Assembly (NCBI GenBank): GCA_030695565.1
Contig: JAUYRZ010000125.1
Location: forward strand, 1 to 64,000
Source of the DNA: Archangium sp.
Lineage (GTDB): Bacteria > Myxococcota > Myxococcia > Myxococcales > Myxococcaceae
Reading direction: 5' to 3'
DNA: 64,000 nucleotides
Part shown: positions 17,934 to 26,187 of the stretch, in pieces
Position numbering within the stretch: position 1 is the stretch's first letter
Layout of the letters: each line of letters starts with the position of its first letter
Position numbers and translations under genes: made by a program
The notes under the pieces: model-generated
Seen by the model: only the letters and a program-made list of their open reading frames with translations
Database searches by the model: none
What the model was told of the DNA's origin: nothing

Positions 17934-18311
17934 ATGCGCCGGTTCTGGCTCCTCACGTTGCTGTTGCTCCCGGAGGTTGGTCGCACCGAAGAGGCGGCCA
18001 TCAGCCCCGAGCTCCGGGAGGCGCGCCGGCTGATGTTCGAAGGCCTCGAGCGCGACCTGACCGCCCCCACGATGCGCGGCCCGCCGCAGTGGCCCACCGC
18101 GGATGAAGCGGCCCGCGCGGTGCCTCGGGGTGAACCCGGGGCAAAGCGGGTCGAGGCCCTGGGCGAGCGCGTGCGCAATGAAGCGAGCACCCGTGCACGG
18201 GCGTTGGCGGAAGAGCGCCGCACCGTGCCTGACAATCAACCCGGCGCTGCCCAGTCGCGCACCCGCGCGGCCAAGGCGATGGGCCCCAAGCCGAAACCTC
18301 CGAAGCCTTGA
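17934..18311 (+). CDS. Small exported protein, function unknown
   Basis: This 125-residue protein starts at the ATG at 17934, which gives a signal peptide (RRFWLLTLLLLPEVG); the in-frame ATG at 17898 would add a non-hydrophobic dozen residues. The mature part is helical and charged (ELREARRLMFEGLERDL, then RVEALGERVRNEA) and ends in a Lys/Pro tail. I recognise no family. Its stop overlaps the next start by four bases (TTGA), so it is the first gene of a four-gene operon with a TPR protein, a barrel-like protein and a histidine kinase. A role in the same envelope process is likely. Confidence 0.65.
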   Translation: MRRFWLLTLLLLPEVGRTEEAAISPELREARRLMFEGLERDLTAPTMRGPPQWPTADEAARAVPRGEPGAKRVEALGERVRNEASTRARALAEERRTVPDNQPGAAQSRTRAAKAMGPKPKPPKP

Positions 18312-18913
18312 TCAGTCCGGGGTGGCGGTGCGCAGTGCTGGCCCTTGTCGTGACGAGCGCCTCGGCGTTCGCGGCCGACGGAGACGCGCATGTGCTCGCC
18401 GGTGCGCGCGCGTTTCGAGCAGGGCAGTGGGCCGAGGCGTTGGTGGAGTTCCGGGTGGCGCTCAAGCTGGGCGCCCCCGCCTCGGTGCGTTGGTACGAAG
18501 GGGCAGCGCTCGCACGCGCGGGCCGTTTCGAAGAGGCGGTGGGCAGCTTCGAGCTCGCCTGGGAGTCCGCGCCCGCCGGCCGCGATCCGCTGCTCGACTA
18601 TTACCGCGCGTTGTCGTGTTTCGAGCTGCGCTTGTGGGGCTGCGTGGTCGAGGTGACCTCCGAGCTCGAGCGCTCTGGCGGGCCGCGCATTCAGCAGCAG
18701 GTCAAGGTGATGGCCGACGAAGCCCGGCAATTGTTGAGCAGCGAGCCTCCGCGCGACGCCATCGATGCCTGTTTCACCCGCGCGCGCGCCACCCTTTCAC
18801 CTTCGTTGGCACGCGCGTGGTTCCGGGAAGCGGCGCGCCTGGGGTCGCTGCGCTCCGATGCGTTCCGGGTGGAAGAGGCGGAGCGCGCGGCCTCGGCGGC
18901 GAAGTTGAACTGA
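18308..18913 (+). CDS. Periplasmic tetratricopeptide-like protein
   Basis: The 201-residue product is translated from a TTG that overlaps the previous stop (TTGA). A signal peptide (CAVLALVVTSASAFAADG) precedes helical pairs of TPR type: AGARAFRAGQWAEALVEFR and GAALARAGRFEEAVGSFELA (about residues 30-85). A basic, Arg-rich C-terminal helix follows (ACFTRARATL). TPR proteins act as scaffolds for complexes; here the partner may be the TPR/barrel protein encoded next. The rare TTG start fits low, coupled expression. Confidence 0.7.
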   Translation: MISPGWRCAVLALVVTSASAFAADGDAHVLAGARAFRAGQWAEALVEFRVALKLGAPASVRWYEGAALARAGRFEEAVGSFELAWESAPAGRDPLLDYYRALSCFELRLWGCVVEVTSELERSGGPRIQQQVKVMADEARQLLSSEPPRDAIDACFTRARATLSPSLARAWFREAARLGSLRSDAFRVEEAERAASAAKLN

Positions 18914-18945
18914 TTGCGGGGCCGGGCGAGTAAAAGCCCGGCTTC

Positions 18946-20331
18946 GTGCCTTTCGTTCTCCTCGCCGCGTTGCTCGCCGCCTCTCCGTGCGGGCCGGTGA
19001 GTGCGGCCGAGCGCGACCCGGCGTTGGCGGCGATCTACCTCGAGGTGGGTGAAGCCGAGCTGGCCGCGCAGTCCTGGGAGTCGGCCGCCACCGCTCTCCA
19101 GAAATCGCTGGCGCACGACGGCACGCAAGTGAAGGCGGCGGCCTTGCGCGAACAGGCGTGTCTGTTCCTGGGGGAAGGGTCGCTGGCTGCCATCGAGTCG
19201 TTGATGGATGCGCGTCAGTGGAAAGCAGCGTTGGCCGCGCTCCAGTCGTTGCAGCGGGCGCCAGAGGGTCCGCGCGCGCTGCTCGAGGGCGTGTGTCACT
19301 TCGAGCTGGGTGATGACGGCGCGGCGCGTGCGGCGCTGGAGCGGGCGTCGAAGGATCCGCTCCATGAGGCCGACGCGCGGGTGTTGTTGTCGTTGCTCGC
19401 GTTGCGCCGGGGTTCGGCCCGCGCCGCCGAGCAGGAGCTGCGCGCGTTGGAGCAGGGGGGCCGGTCGCTCGGTGCACCGCTCTCGGCGCTGCTGAGGCAG
19501 GCCAGCCGGGGCGGCACCGTGACCGCGCGTGCGTCGGTGTTCGGAGGGGTGGACTCGAACCCCGCGCTCGCCCCGATGGAGCTGGAAGTACCGCACGGCC
19601 TGGTGGGCTTCACCGCGCTTGGGCAATGGACGCCGCTGGGTCCGGTCAGTCCGTACCTGCGCCTGGCCGCCGGTGGCCGCGAGTACCCGGGCTTGAGTGC
19701 CCAGCGCACGCTCACCGGCGTGGGCACGCTGGGCTTTCAAGCGGGGAGGGGTGGTGATCGGGTCGCGCTCGACTATTCGCTCGACGGCATGGTGTTCGGC
19801 GCCGCTCCCTACGCGGTGACCCATGGGCCCCGGGTGGAGGGCTCGTTGCAACTCGGCCAGGCGCTGCTCTTCGCGGAGTGGATGCTGCGCTTCGAGACGT
19901 TCTTGCCGGAAGACGCTGCGGTCTTCTCCGGGCTGCGGCAAGACGCGGCGCTGGGCGTCGCTTCGGTGTTGCCCGCGGGATTCTCGTTCGAGGTGGCCTG
20001 GGGCTTCACTCGCGATGATGCGCGGCAACGCGAGCTGGCGTTGATCGAGCAGGGCCCGCGCCTGGCACTGGGGTGGTCGCGGGGGCGCACCCGGGCGATG
20101 GCTTCGGCCGAGCTGGAGTGGCGCCTCTACGACCTGTTCGACGCCGACCTCGGCGTGCAACGCGAAGACGTGCGGTTCAGGCCGTCGGTGCGGGTGGAGT
20201 TCGACGTGATGGATTGGCTCAGCGTGTTCGTCGCGGGGGACGCGGCCGTGGTCTCGTCGAACGTGGAGGCGGTCAGATCGCTGCGATTTGCGGCCACCGG
20301 TGGCGTGCAGCTGTGGGCGGGCCTGTGGTGA
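18946..20331 (+). CDS. Exported protein: N-terminal TPRs and C-terminal outer-membrane barrel-like domain
   Basis: This 461-residue protein begins with GTG and a signal peptide (PFVLLAALLAASPCG). Residues 20-185 are helical repeats of TPR type (YLEVGEAELAAQSWESAATALQKSL and later units). From about residue 190 the sequence switches to alternating short strands with aromatic ends (ARASVFGGVDSNPALAP; FEVAWGFTRDDARQRE; AMASAELEWRLYDLFD), as in outer membrane beta-barrels. The final residue is Trp (AGLW), whereas most barrels end in Phe. A TPR plus barrel layout resembles secretion porins for polysaccharides such as AlgK/AlgE or PgaA, though nothing here proves a substrate. Its stop overlaps the kinase start by four bases (GTGA). 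Confidence 0.7.
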   Translation: MPFVLLAALLAASPCGPVSAAERDPALAAIYLEVGEAELAAQSWESAATALQKSLAHDGTQVKAAALREQACLFLGEGSLAAIESLMDARQWKAALAALQSLQRAPEGPRALLEGVCHFELGDDGAARAALERASKDPLHEADARVLLSLLALRRGSARAAEQELRALEQGGRSLGAPLSALLRQASRGGTVTARASVFGGVDSNPALAPMELEVPHGLVGFTALGQWTPLGPVSPYLRLAAGGREYPGLSAQRTLTGVGTLGFQAGRGGDRVALDYSLDGMVFGAAPYAVTHGPRVEGSLQLGQALLFAEWMLRFETFLPEDAAVFSGLRQDAALGVASVLPAGFSFEVAWGFTRDDARQRELALIEQGPRLALGWSRGRTRAMASAELEWRLYDLFDADLGVQREDVRFRPSVRVEFDVMDWLSVFVAGDAAVVSSNVEAVRSLRFAATGGVQLWAGLW

Positions 20332-21584
20332 GCGGAGAAACGGGGGTGAGGCGCGCGGCTCCTTTGCTGCTGGCGGTGCTCTCGCTCGCCTTCGGGTTCG
20401 GCGCGGCCGCGTGGCTGTCCTCCGAAGCGCGCGCCGCGGTGGATCAGCTCCTGCTCGAGCAGGTCCGCGGCGCGGGCGCCGTGGTGCAGGCGCTCGAGCC
20501 CACGGGCCTGAGTGAGGATGCGCTTCGACGGCTGCGTGCCCGTGGTGACTTCGATGAAGTCTCGCTGATCGAAGGCAAGCAGGTGCTCGCCGACGGCACC
20601 GGCCGCGCTCTGCACGACATCGACCTGCTGCGGTTCGACCCGGCGCGGTTGGACGCCGCTGCGGCCGGCACCTCCGCCGTCTCGCTCGACTACGAGGTCG
20701 GTGGGCTGCCCTTCGCGGTCGGCTACTTCCCGTTGCCCAATCATCGGGTGCTGGTGGTCGAGGCCGGCAGCCGCTTCGCCGAGCCCGCCCGCCGCGTCGA
20801 ACGGGCGCGCACCACCGCGCTCGTCTCCAGCGTCCTGGCCGCGCTCGCCTTGTTCTTCGTGGCCCTCGGGTGGTTGCGCCTGGAGACCCGCTGGACAGCC
20901 GCTGCCGCGCAAGCCGCCTTCGCCCAGGCGTTGCAACGTTTCGCGGCGATGACCGCGCATGAGATTCGAAATCCACTCGCCACCATCAGCGGCCTGCTCG
21001 AGCTCTACCGCGAGCGCCAGGGCGCGGCGCTCGGTGAGGACGGCCAGAAGACCGTGAAGGAGGCGCTCGGAGAAGTCGGCCGCCTGCATCAGGTGACCGG
21101 TGATCTGCTCGACCTCTCCTCCGAGCGCGCGCTCAGCACCTCCACTCATTCCCTCGAGGCGTTGGTGACGAGCGCGGTCAGTGCGGTGCAGGGCAGTCAT
21201 CCCTCGCTGGTGGTGAGGTGTCCTTCGTCGAGCACGGAGGTGGAGGTCGATGCGTTGCGGTTGGGGCAGGTGCTCCACAACCTGCTCAAGAATGCAGCGC
21301 AGGCTCGGGCGAATGCCACCGTCACCGTCGAGGTGATTGGTGAGGGGCGGATGATCTGCTTGCGGCTGCACGACGATGGCCCAGGCATCAGCGGCGAGCA
21401 GCAGGCGCGGCTGTTTGAGCCGTTTGCCTCACAGAAGGTCGATGGGCACGGGCTGGGACTGGCGTTGTCTCAGCGCTGGGTCGAGCGCATGGGTGGCTCG
21501 TTGCGATTCGTGCCGACTTCGCGCGGGGCTTGTTTTGAGGTGGTGCTGGTGGCCTCCCCCGCTCGCGCAGGGAGCGGACGTTGA
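20328..21584 (+). CDS. Membrane sensor histidine kinase
   Basis: The 418-residue product is taken from the GTG that overlaps the upstream stop (GTGA). Hydrophobic segments at residues 10-30 and 164-184 enclose an extracytoplasmic sensor of about 130 residues. The phosphoacceptor is His211 in TAHEIRNPLATISG. The catalytic domain has the N box (LLKNAAQA), G1 (DDGPGIS) and G2 (GHGLGLALS). It lacks a receiver domain. It is last in a four-gene unit with an exported TPR protein and a TPR/barrel protein, so it probably senses the state of that envelope system. No response regulator is adjacent; the NtrC-type regulator at 26188-27528 is the nearest candidate partner but is separated by two genes. Confidence 0.88.
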   Translation: MSGETGVRRAAPLLLAVLSLAFGFGAAAWLSSEARAAVDQLLLEQVRGAGAVVQALEPTGLSEDALRRLRARGDFDEVSLIEGKQVLADGTGRALHDIDLLRFDPARLDAAAAGTSAVSLDYEVGGLPFAVGYFPLPNHRVLVVEAGSRFAEPARRVERARTTALVSSVLAALALFFVALGWLRLETRWTAAAAQAAFAQALQRFAAMTAHEIRNPLATISGLLELYRERQGAALGEDGQKTVKEALGEVGRLHQVTGDLLDLSSERALSTSTHSLEALVTSAVSAVQGSHPSLVVRCPSSSTEVEVDALRLGQVLHNLLKNAAQARANATVTVEVIGEGRMICLRLHDDGPGISGEQQARLFEPFASQKVDGHGLGLALSQRWVERMGGSLRFVPTSRGACFEVVLVASPARAGSGR

Positions 21585-21659
21585 GGGCTCTCGATGGCTT
21601 CGATCCTCTTGGCGGGCGGGCACCGCCCTGGCTCCTGGTGATCGTCACGGGCGGCTACT

Positions 21660-23213
21660 TCAGCTGCGTGCGTAGCGATCAGCCAGCCAGCCTGTGGTCA
21701 TCAAGTACGTCTGGCGCTGAAGATCTGCCCAACGAGACAGCATTCGCTTCGCATCAGGTCGACCCGTCCAGATGATCTTGGCTCGATTTCCGCGGTGCTT
21801 GACGAATGAGCCACTGCGCCCGCCGAAGTACAGACCCAGGTTCACGCCGCGATAGACCGACTCGGTCAAGGGCGACCAGCTCGACTGCTCGAAGAAGACC
21901 TCGCGCAGCGCTTCGCCTTGGGGCGATTCCTGGTCATGTGCGACCGCCTTCTTCCCCCAACCGAACGCCTCACGCCGCACGCCTGCCTCTTCGAGAATGC
22001 GACGGCAAATCGGCCGGTCGTAGCCATTCTTCAGCTGCCAATGCGACATCTCAGGCAAACCCGACACCCGGTGAATCGCGCCGACGCTGCGGCTGAAGAG
22101 ATAGGGAGCGCTGCACTCGACGACTCCGTAGCGGGCGCGCGCTTCGATGAGCGCATAGCCACTTTGCGCACCCCGAATGATCTGCCCCGTCTGCATGATC
22201 TCCGAGAGCCCCAGCTCCCACACGCCGTCACCCGCGTGGCCGGCGAAGAAGATGGTGGGCACGTCGTGCGAGTCGGCTTCGGTCAGCAGCGCGTGAAAAG
22301 CCAGCTCAGGCGAAATTTGCGCCGTGGCCCAGCACCACGCTTCCATCTCGGCAGAGATCTTCGAGAAGTCGAGGTTGAGATAACGAGGGGTCGCACCCAG
22401 CCTGGCCGCGACCTCCGAGCCGTCGTCGTCAGACAAATTGGTCTTCATCACCTTTTGCACCAGCTCGGGAACGCGCGTGTTCGACTTCTGCGCCGTCCAG
22501 CTGATCATCGGGGTCGCCACGATGGGCTGCACCATCGCGAGCACGGTGCCTGAGTCGTAGCCGCGACTGGCGCTGCCCACGGCTCGCATCGGTCGCGCCC
22601 GGCGCGAATCGGTTGCGTTCTTCCACAGGCTGGTGAGCGCGCCGTTGAGCTGCCCGCGGTAGTCGGTGAAGTCGCGGAACTCGTGCGGCTTGTCGTGAAA
22701 ACGAAACGACGCGGTCCCATCGGGGCCGATGTGCAGGGCCTCGAAGATGAGCTGGTGCATCACCGACAGCCGCGGGTGCACCACGCTGAACTGGCGCAGA
22801 TAGTTGAAGACGCCCAGGCACATGCTCTCGCCCCAGCGGCGGTGATCGACCTCTTCGTCAAGCCGCGCGCCCATGCGGCCCAACAGCACCACCAACGAGT
22901 TCGACACGTGCCACACGTGGCCATCACGCGCGTAGACGCATCGATCGACCGTCGAGTGCGCGGGCACCACCACCACGTCGTCTCCATCGACGCGCAGCCC
23001 ACTGCCATACACATGTTCAGACTTGTGGAAGTCGCCCTTGGCAAAATCGCCGTCCCACATGCCTGCCGCGACCCACTGCGGAGTGGCCGAAGGGTCGATC
23101 TCGACGAAGCGACCACACTCGACCTCACAGGTGCCAGCCCGGCGATCGACGACGGCGTACCAGGCCAGCTTGGGCAGAGACTCATCACGGCGAACGGAAA
23201 CACGAGGCGTCAT
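21660..23213 (-). CDS. Asparagine-synthetase-like (AsnB fold) protein, atypical
   Basis: This 517-residue protein keeps the two-part layout of class B asparagine synthetases. Residues 1-165 resemble a degenerate glutaminase half, but there is no Cys at position 2, so glutamine hydrolysis is unlikely. Residues 205-340 match the ATP-pyrophosphatase half: AVGSASRGYDSGTVLA (211-226) stands where SGGxDS normally is, and FFAGHAGDGVWELG (322-335) matches the family's S-G-x-G-G-D-E segment. GWGKKA follows near 430. Stand-alone relatives act in amidation or in peptide and beta-lactam ring closure (lasso peptide cyclases, beta-lactam synthetases). The changed loop makes even adenylation uncertain. No precursor peptide or tailoring gene was recognised nearby. 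Expression probably starts in the AT-richer stretch at 23214-23240. Confidence 0.65.
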   Translation of the reverse strand: MTPRVSVRRDESLPKLAWYAVVDRRAGTCEVECGRFVEIDPSATPQWVAAGMWDGDFAKGDFHKSEHVYGSGLRVDGDDVVVVPAHSTVDRCVYARDGHVWHVSNSLVVLLGRMGARLDEEVDHRRWGESMCLGVFNYLRQFSVVHPRLSVMHQLIFEALHIGPDGTASFRFHDKPHEFRDFTDYRGQLNGALTSLWKNATDSRRARPMRAVGSASRGYDSGTVLAMVQPIVATPMISWTAQKSNTRVPELVQKVMKTNLSDDDGSEVAARLGATPRYLNLDFSKISAEMEAWCWATAQISPELAFHALLTEADSHDVPTIFFAGHAGDGVWELGLSEIMQTGQIIRGAQSGYALIEARARYGVVECSAPYLFSRSVGAIHRVSGLPEMSHWQLKNGYDRPICRRILEEAGVRREAFGWGKKAVAHDQESPQGEALREVFFEQSSWSPLTESVYRGVNLGLYFGGRSGSFVKHRGNRAKIIWTGRPDAKRMLSRWADLQRQTYLMTTGWLADRYARS

Positions 23214-23232
23214 TTGCGGAGACCTATATGTC

Positions 23233-23340
23233 TACCTGGCGAAGTCGCAGGCCTTCTTGTGGCCCAAATCGCACGACTGCTGAAGGATGGCCTTGTTCTT
23301 CGGCGTGCCTTCGCAGCTGGCGCCCTGTTCCGAAGCACGT
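23233..23340 (-). pseudogene. Possible relic of a Cys-pair (Sel1-like) protein
   Basis: One minus-strand frame reads GASCEGTPKNKAILQQSC followed by DLGHKKACDFAR and a stop at 23235-23233. The pattern C-x(n)-L-x2-S-C-x-L-G-x-x-x-A-C-x-F resembles the terminal repeats of small Cys-paired, Sel1-like myxobacterial proteins. There is no start codon and a stop lies about 15 codons upstream. It may be the surviving tail of a lost gene or chance. Confidence 0.3.
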
Positions 23341-23484
23341 GATGCTCAAGAACTGGCAAGACGAGGACGACAGCTCGTTCAAGTTCGGCGCTCAACGTAA
23401 AGTACCTGCGCCTACACAGGCCCCTTCTTCTCCAGCTGCTTTGGTCGCTAGGCTTTTGCGCTGCTCCCTCGGAAGGCTCCAATC

Positions 23485-25845
23485 ATGCGTCAACAGGTCG
23501 TCGTCGGATTCATCGTTGCGTGTCTCATGGCCCAGGGCGCACGCGCAGACACCTTCGCCCCGGGGTCGCTCATCATCCCCATGGACAACACCTACCAGGA
23601 CAACGGCGCGCTGCGCGCCTATGGCCTCGTGTACTCGCTGCTGCGGCAGGGTGTCCCCGTGCGGTGGTGCATCGCGCCGGGCAAAACGTTTCAGGGCGTC
23701 GACTTCATGGCCAGCGCGATGGATCGCCAGACCGACGCCGGCATCACCAACTACGGCTACCGGGCGGGGCCCTTCGTCATCGACGCGACGAACGCCGCGG
23801 CGGCGACCCCCATCGTCGCCGCCTGGCAGAGCGCCAACCCCAACGTGAAGGTGCACGTCGCCACAGCGACCTTCACCTCGACCGTCGCGCGCTACCTCGT
23901 CGCCGCACCCAAGATCGCGATGCACGCTGACGGGAACGAGCCCATCGCCCGGGCCTACCTGCAGGCCGCGGGCATTCCCGACTCGACGCTCGACCCCACC
24001 TGGCCCAACAGCTCACCTGACATGCTCACGCCACTGCAGGTTGTCGGCCCGACGACGTCGAGCAGCCGCGACGGGCGCCTGTTCGATTCGAGCGGTAACC
24101 CCGCCTACTGCCAGTTCATGTCGATGCACTACAACGTCACGTCTGCTCTCGCGAACCCCGGGGTGGTGGCGGAGGTCAGGCAGTTCCTCACGCACCCCAC
24201 GCATTTCTTCGCCGAGTGTCAGGCGGTCAACGCGTTCGAGAACACGCCTGGGGGCTTCTTCCTGACGACGACTGGCTTCGAGGTGAAGGCCAAGCCCACC
24301 CTCATCGACAATCACAACTTTGATTCGACCTTCGCCCAGTACGACGGGACCTTTGGAACCGTAGGGGGCAGTGAGCCTGCCTACGCGCTGCCCGACGGAG
24401 GCGCGTACAAGAGCGGCGGCGTCACGATGATCACCAACCGCGGCTTCGCTCCCGGAACCTGGGACCTGTGGATGACGGGTTACCTCGACGGCGCCTGCCC
24501 TCCTGATGCCGAGGTCTGCGGAACCTTCGGCAAGGTGAGCTACCTCGGCGGGCATCAGTACTCCACCAACCTGCCGATGTCGGCCAACCCGACCTCGCAG
24601 GGGGTTCGGCTCTTCCTCAACTCCATCTTCGATTCGACCTGCGCGCTCGCGAGCGGACAACCCATCATCGACGTCACCAAGAGCGGCCCCGCCACCAGCA
24701 CCTCGTCGACCGTGACCTTCACCCTGGCCTACAGCAACACAGGAATGAGCGTCGCCATGGGGGCCTCCCTTACAGATCCCCTTCCCGCCGGGGCCTCGTT
24801 CGTCTCGGCGACTGCGGGCGGCACGTTCGCGAACGGTACGGTGACCTGGAACCTCGGCAGCATCGGCATGGCGCAGTCTGGGAGTGTCTCGGTGACGGTG
24901 ATGCTGGCCAGCCCGGGGAGCTACGCCAACACCGCCACGCTCGCCTATCGAGTCGGGCTCAGCGGCCGCACCCAGCAATCGAACACAGCGACGGTGTTGT
25001 ACGGCCCCGATACCGACGGGGACGGCGTGCTCGATTCGGTCGACAACTGCCCTGCGGTGGCCAACCCGATGCAGAGCCTGACCTCCGATGCGCTGACTTG
25101 CGGGAGCTGCACGACGGCTTGTTCGACTCCTCAAGCCACCCCCAGCTGCCAGGCGGGCATGTGTGGGATCGCCACGTGCGGTAACGGGTTCAGCAACTGT
25201 GACGGGCTGGCCAACAACGGCTGCGAATATGCCAACGCAGGGTTCGCGACGGATCTGAACAACTGTGGCGGGTGCAGGATCGCGTGCGCCCCAGTCAACG
25301 CGACCGGCCAGTGCAGCGCCTCGACGTGCAGCATCAGCGCGTGCAGCACAGGTTTTCTCGATGCAGACAGGGTGGCCGCGAACGGGTGCGAGCGGGCGTG
25401 CAGCGCGAGGGAAGATGCTGCTCAGTGTTCTGATGGCATCGACAACGACTGCGACGGCCTGACCGACGCGCTCGACCCTGATTGCCAGAGTCCTGATGGC
25501 GGCGCTGGCGGCGCTGGCGGCGGCTCAGGCGCTGGCGGTGGAGGCGGCTCGGGTACCGGCACCGGCGGAAGCACGGGCACCGGCGGAAGCATGGGCACTG
25601 GTGGAAGCACGGGCACTGGTGGAAGCACGGGCACTGGTGGTGGGGCGGGTACCGGCGGCGCTCTCGGAAGCGAGGCGGGGGATTCTCCGGACGCCGGCGG
25701 TCCCGAGGGCCAACGAGCCAAGGGCTGTGGGTGCGGGTCGGGCGCAGAAGGTTCCTCGCTCCTGACGCTGGCGCTCCTGTTGGGGGGCGCAGCACGGCGC
25801 CGGCGCGCAACGCGGGTCTCGAACGTCGAGGGGCACCCTGAGTGA
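23485..25845 (+). CDS. MYXO-CTERM surface protein with DUF11, TSP3 and MopE-like modules
   Basis: The 786-residue product has GGAAGG seven bases before ATG and a signal peptide (VGFIVACLMAQGARA). Residues 25-390 form a large unidentified N-terminal domain (MDNTYQDNGALRAYGLVYSL). A DUF11-type beta module follows (VTKSGPATSTSSTVTFTLAY, about 395-505). Next come a thrombospondin-3-like DTDGDGVLDSVDNCP, Cys-rich stretches, and a MopE-like CSDGIDNDCDGLTD. A Gly/Thr/Ser linker of GSTGTG repeats (about 675-735) leads to the C-terminal sorting signal: KGCGCGSG, the hydrophobic LLTLALLLGG, then RRRR. This is the MYXO-CTERM signal, known to be recognised by the myxosortase system and tied to lipidation or cell-surface anchoring. 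The N-terminal domain could be an enzyme but I see no catalytic motif. Confidence 0.85.
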   Translation: MRQQVVVGFIVACLMAQGARADTFAPGSLIIPMDNTYQDNGALRAYGLVYSLLRQGVPVRWCIAPGKTFQGVDFMASAMDRQTDAGITNYGYRAGPFVIDATNAAAATPIVAAWQSANPNVKVHVATATFTSTVARYLVAAPKIAMHADGNEPIARAYLQAAGIPDSTLDPTWPNSSPDMLTPLQVVGPTTSSSRDGRLFDSSGNPAYCQFMSMHYNVTSALANPGVVAEVRQFLTHPTHFFAECQAVNAFENTPGGFFLTTTGFEVKAKPTLIDNHNFDSTFAQYDGTFGTVGGSEPAYALPDGGAYKSGGVTMITNRGFAPGTWDLWMTGYLDGACPPDAEVCGTFGKVSYLGGHQYSTNLPMSANPTSQGVRLFLNSIFDSTCALASGQPIIDVTKSGPATSTSSTVTFTLAYSNTGMSVAMGASLTDPLPAGASFVSATAGGTFANGTVTWNLGSIGMAQSGSVSVTVMLASPGSYANTATLAYRVGLSGRTQQSNTATVLYGPDTDGDGVLDSVDNCPAVANPMQSLTSDALTCGSCTTACSTPQATPSCQAGMCGIATCGNGFSNCDGLANNGCEYANAGFATDLNNCGGCRIACAPVNATGQCSASTCSISACSTGFLDADRVAANGCERACSAREDAAQCSDGIDNDCDGLTDALDPDCQSPDGGAGGAGGGSGAGGGGGSGTGTGGSTGTGGSMGTGGSTGTGGSTGTGGGAGTGGALGSEAGDSPDAGGPEGQRAKGCGCGSGAEGSSLLTLALLLGGAARRRRATRVSNVEGHPE
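25561..25650 (+). repeat. Coding minisatellite, 18-base unit
   Basis: Four full units of the form ACYGGYGGAAGCAYGGGC (25561, 25579, 25597, 25615) and a divergent fifth encode GSTGTG in the linker of the MYXO-CTERM protein. Units three and four are identical, indicating recent expansion. Confidence 0.75.
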
Positions 25846-26187
25846 CTCCCTGGTGAAGTGCGGTCGAAGACGCGGGCGGCCTGTGTCGACGGGGCGGAGC
25901 GGTGACTGGCTGTTCGCCCGCACGTTCGCCCCTAAGGAGCGGCTTTTGGCCTTCTCCACCAGTCGAGGACGGACCTCTCGATGCTTTTTGTGCCAGGCGC
26001 TCTCCAGCCCTGGCCTGTGTGTTCAACGAAGATCTGAGCGTCAGTCGGGTCGACGTTGCGAGCCACCGCATCGACGGCACCCTCTTGCCAGCACTCCCCT
26101 GGACAGCCTGACAGGCGGCACTTCCTGAAGGTGCTGCGGCTCGAACCCGACCCCAGCCGCTGCTCAGGGAGGCGTTAAGGTCTGTCG
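25846..26187. other. Intergenic region, nothing recognised
   Basis: These 342 bases between the MYXO-CTERM gene and the NtrC-type regulator contain open frames on both strands, but all have the Arg/Ser/Pro-rich composition of non-coding GC-rich DNA. No repeat, hairpin or promoter was identified with confidence. Confidence 0.4.

Noticed and set aside
18691-20976. 761-codon minus-strand frame opposite the TPR/barrel and kinase genes
   Set aside because: Extremely Arg/Pro/His-rich; the plus-strand genes have signal peptides, kinase motifs and four-base overlaps.
23210-23482. 90-codon minus-strand frame upstream of the AsnB-like gene as a RiPP precursor
   Set aside because: It is Arg/Ala-rich, lacks a leader/core pattern and a good ribosome site; a neighbouring frame contains a better protein-like Cys pattern.
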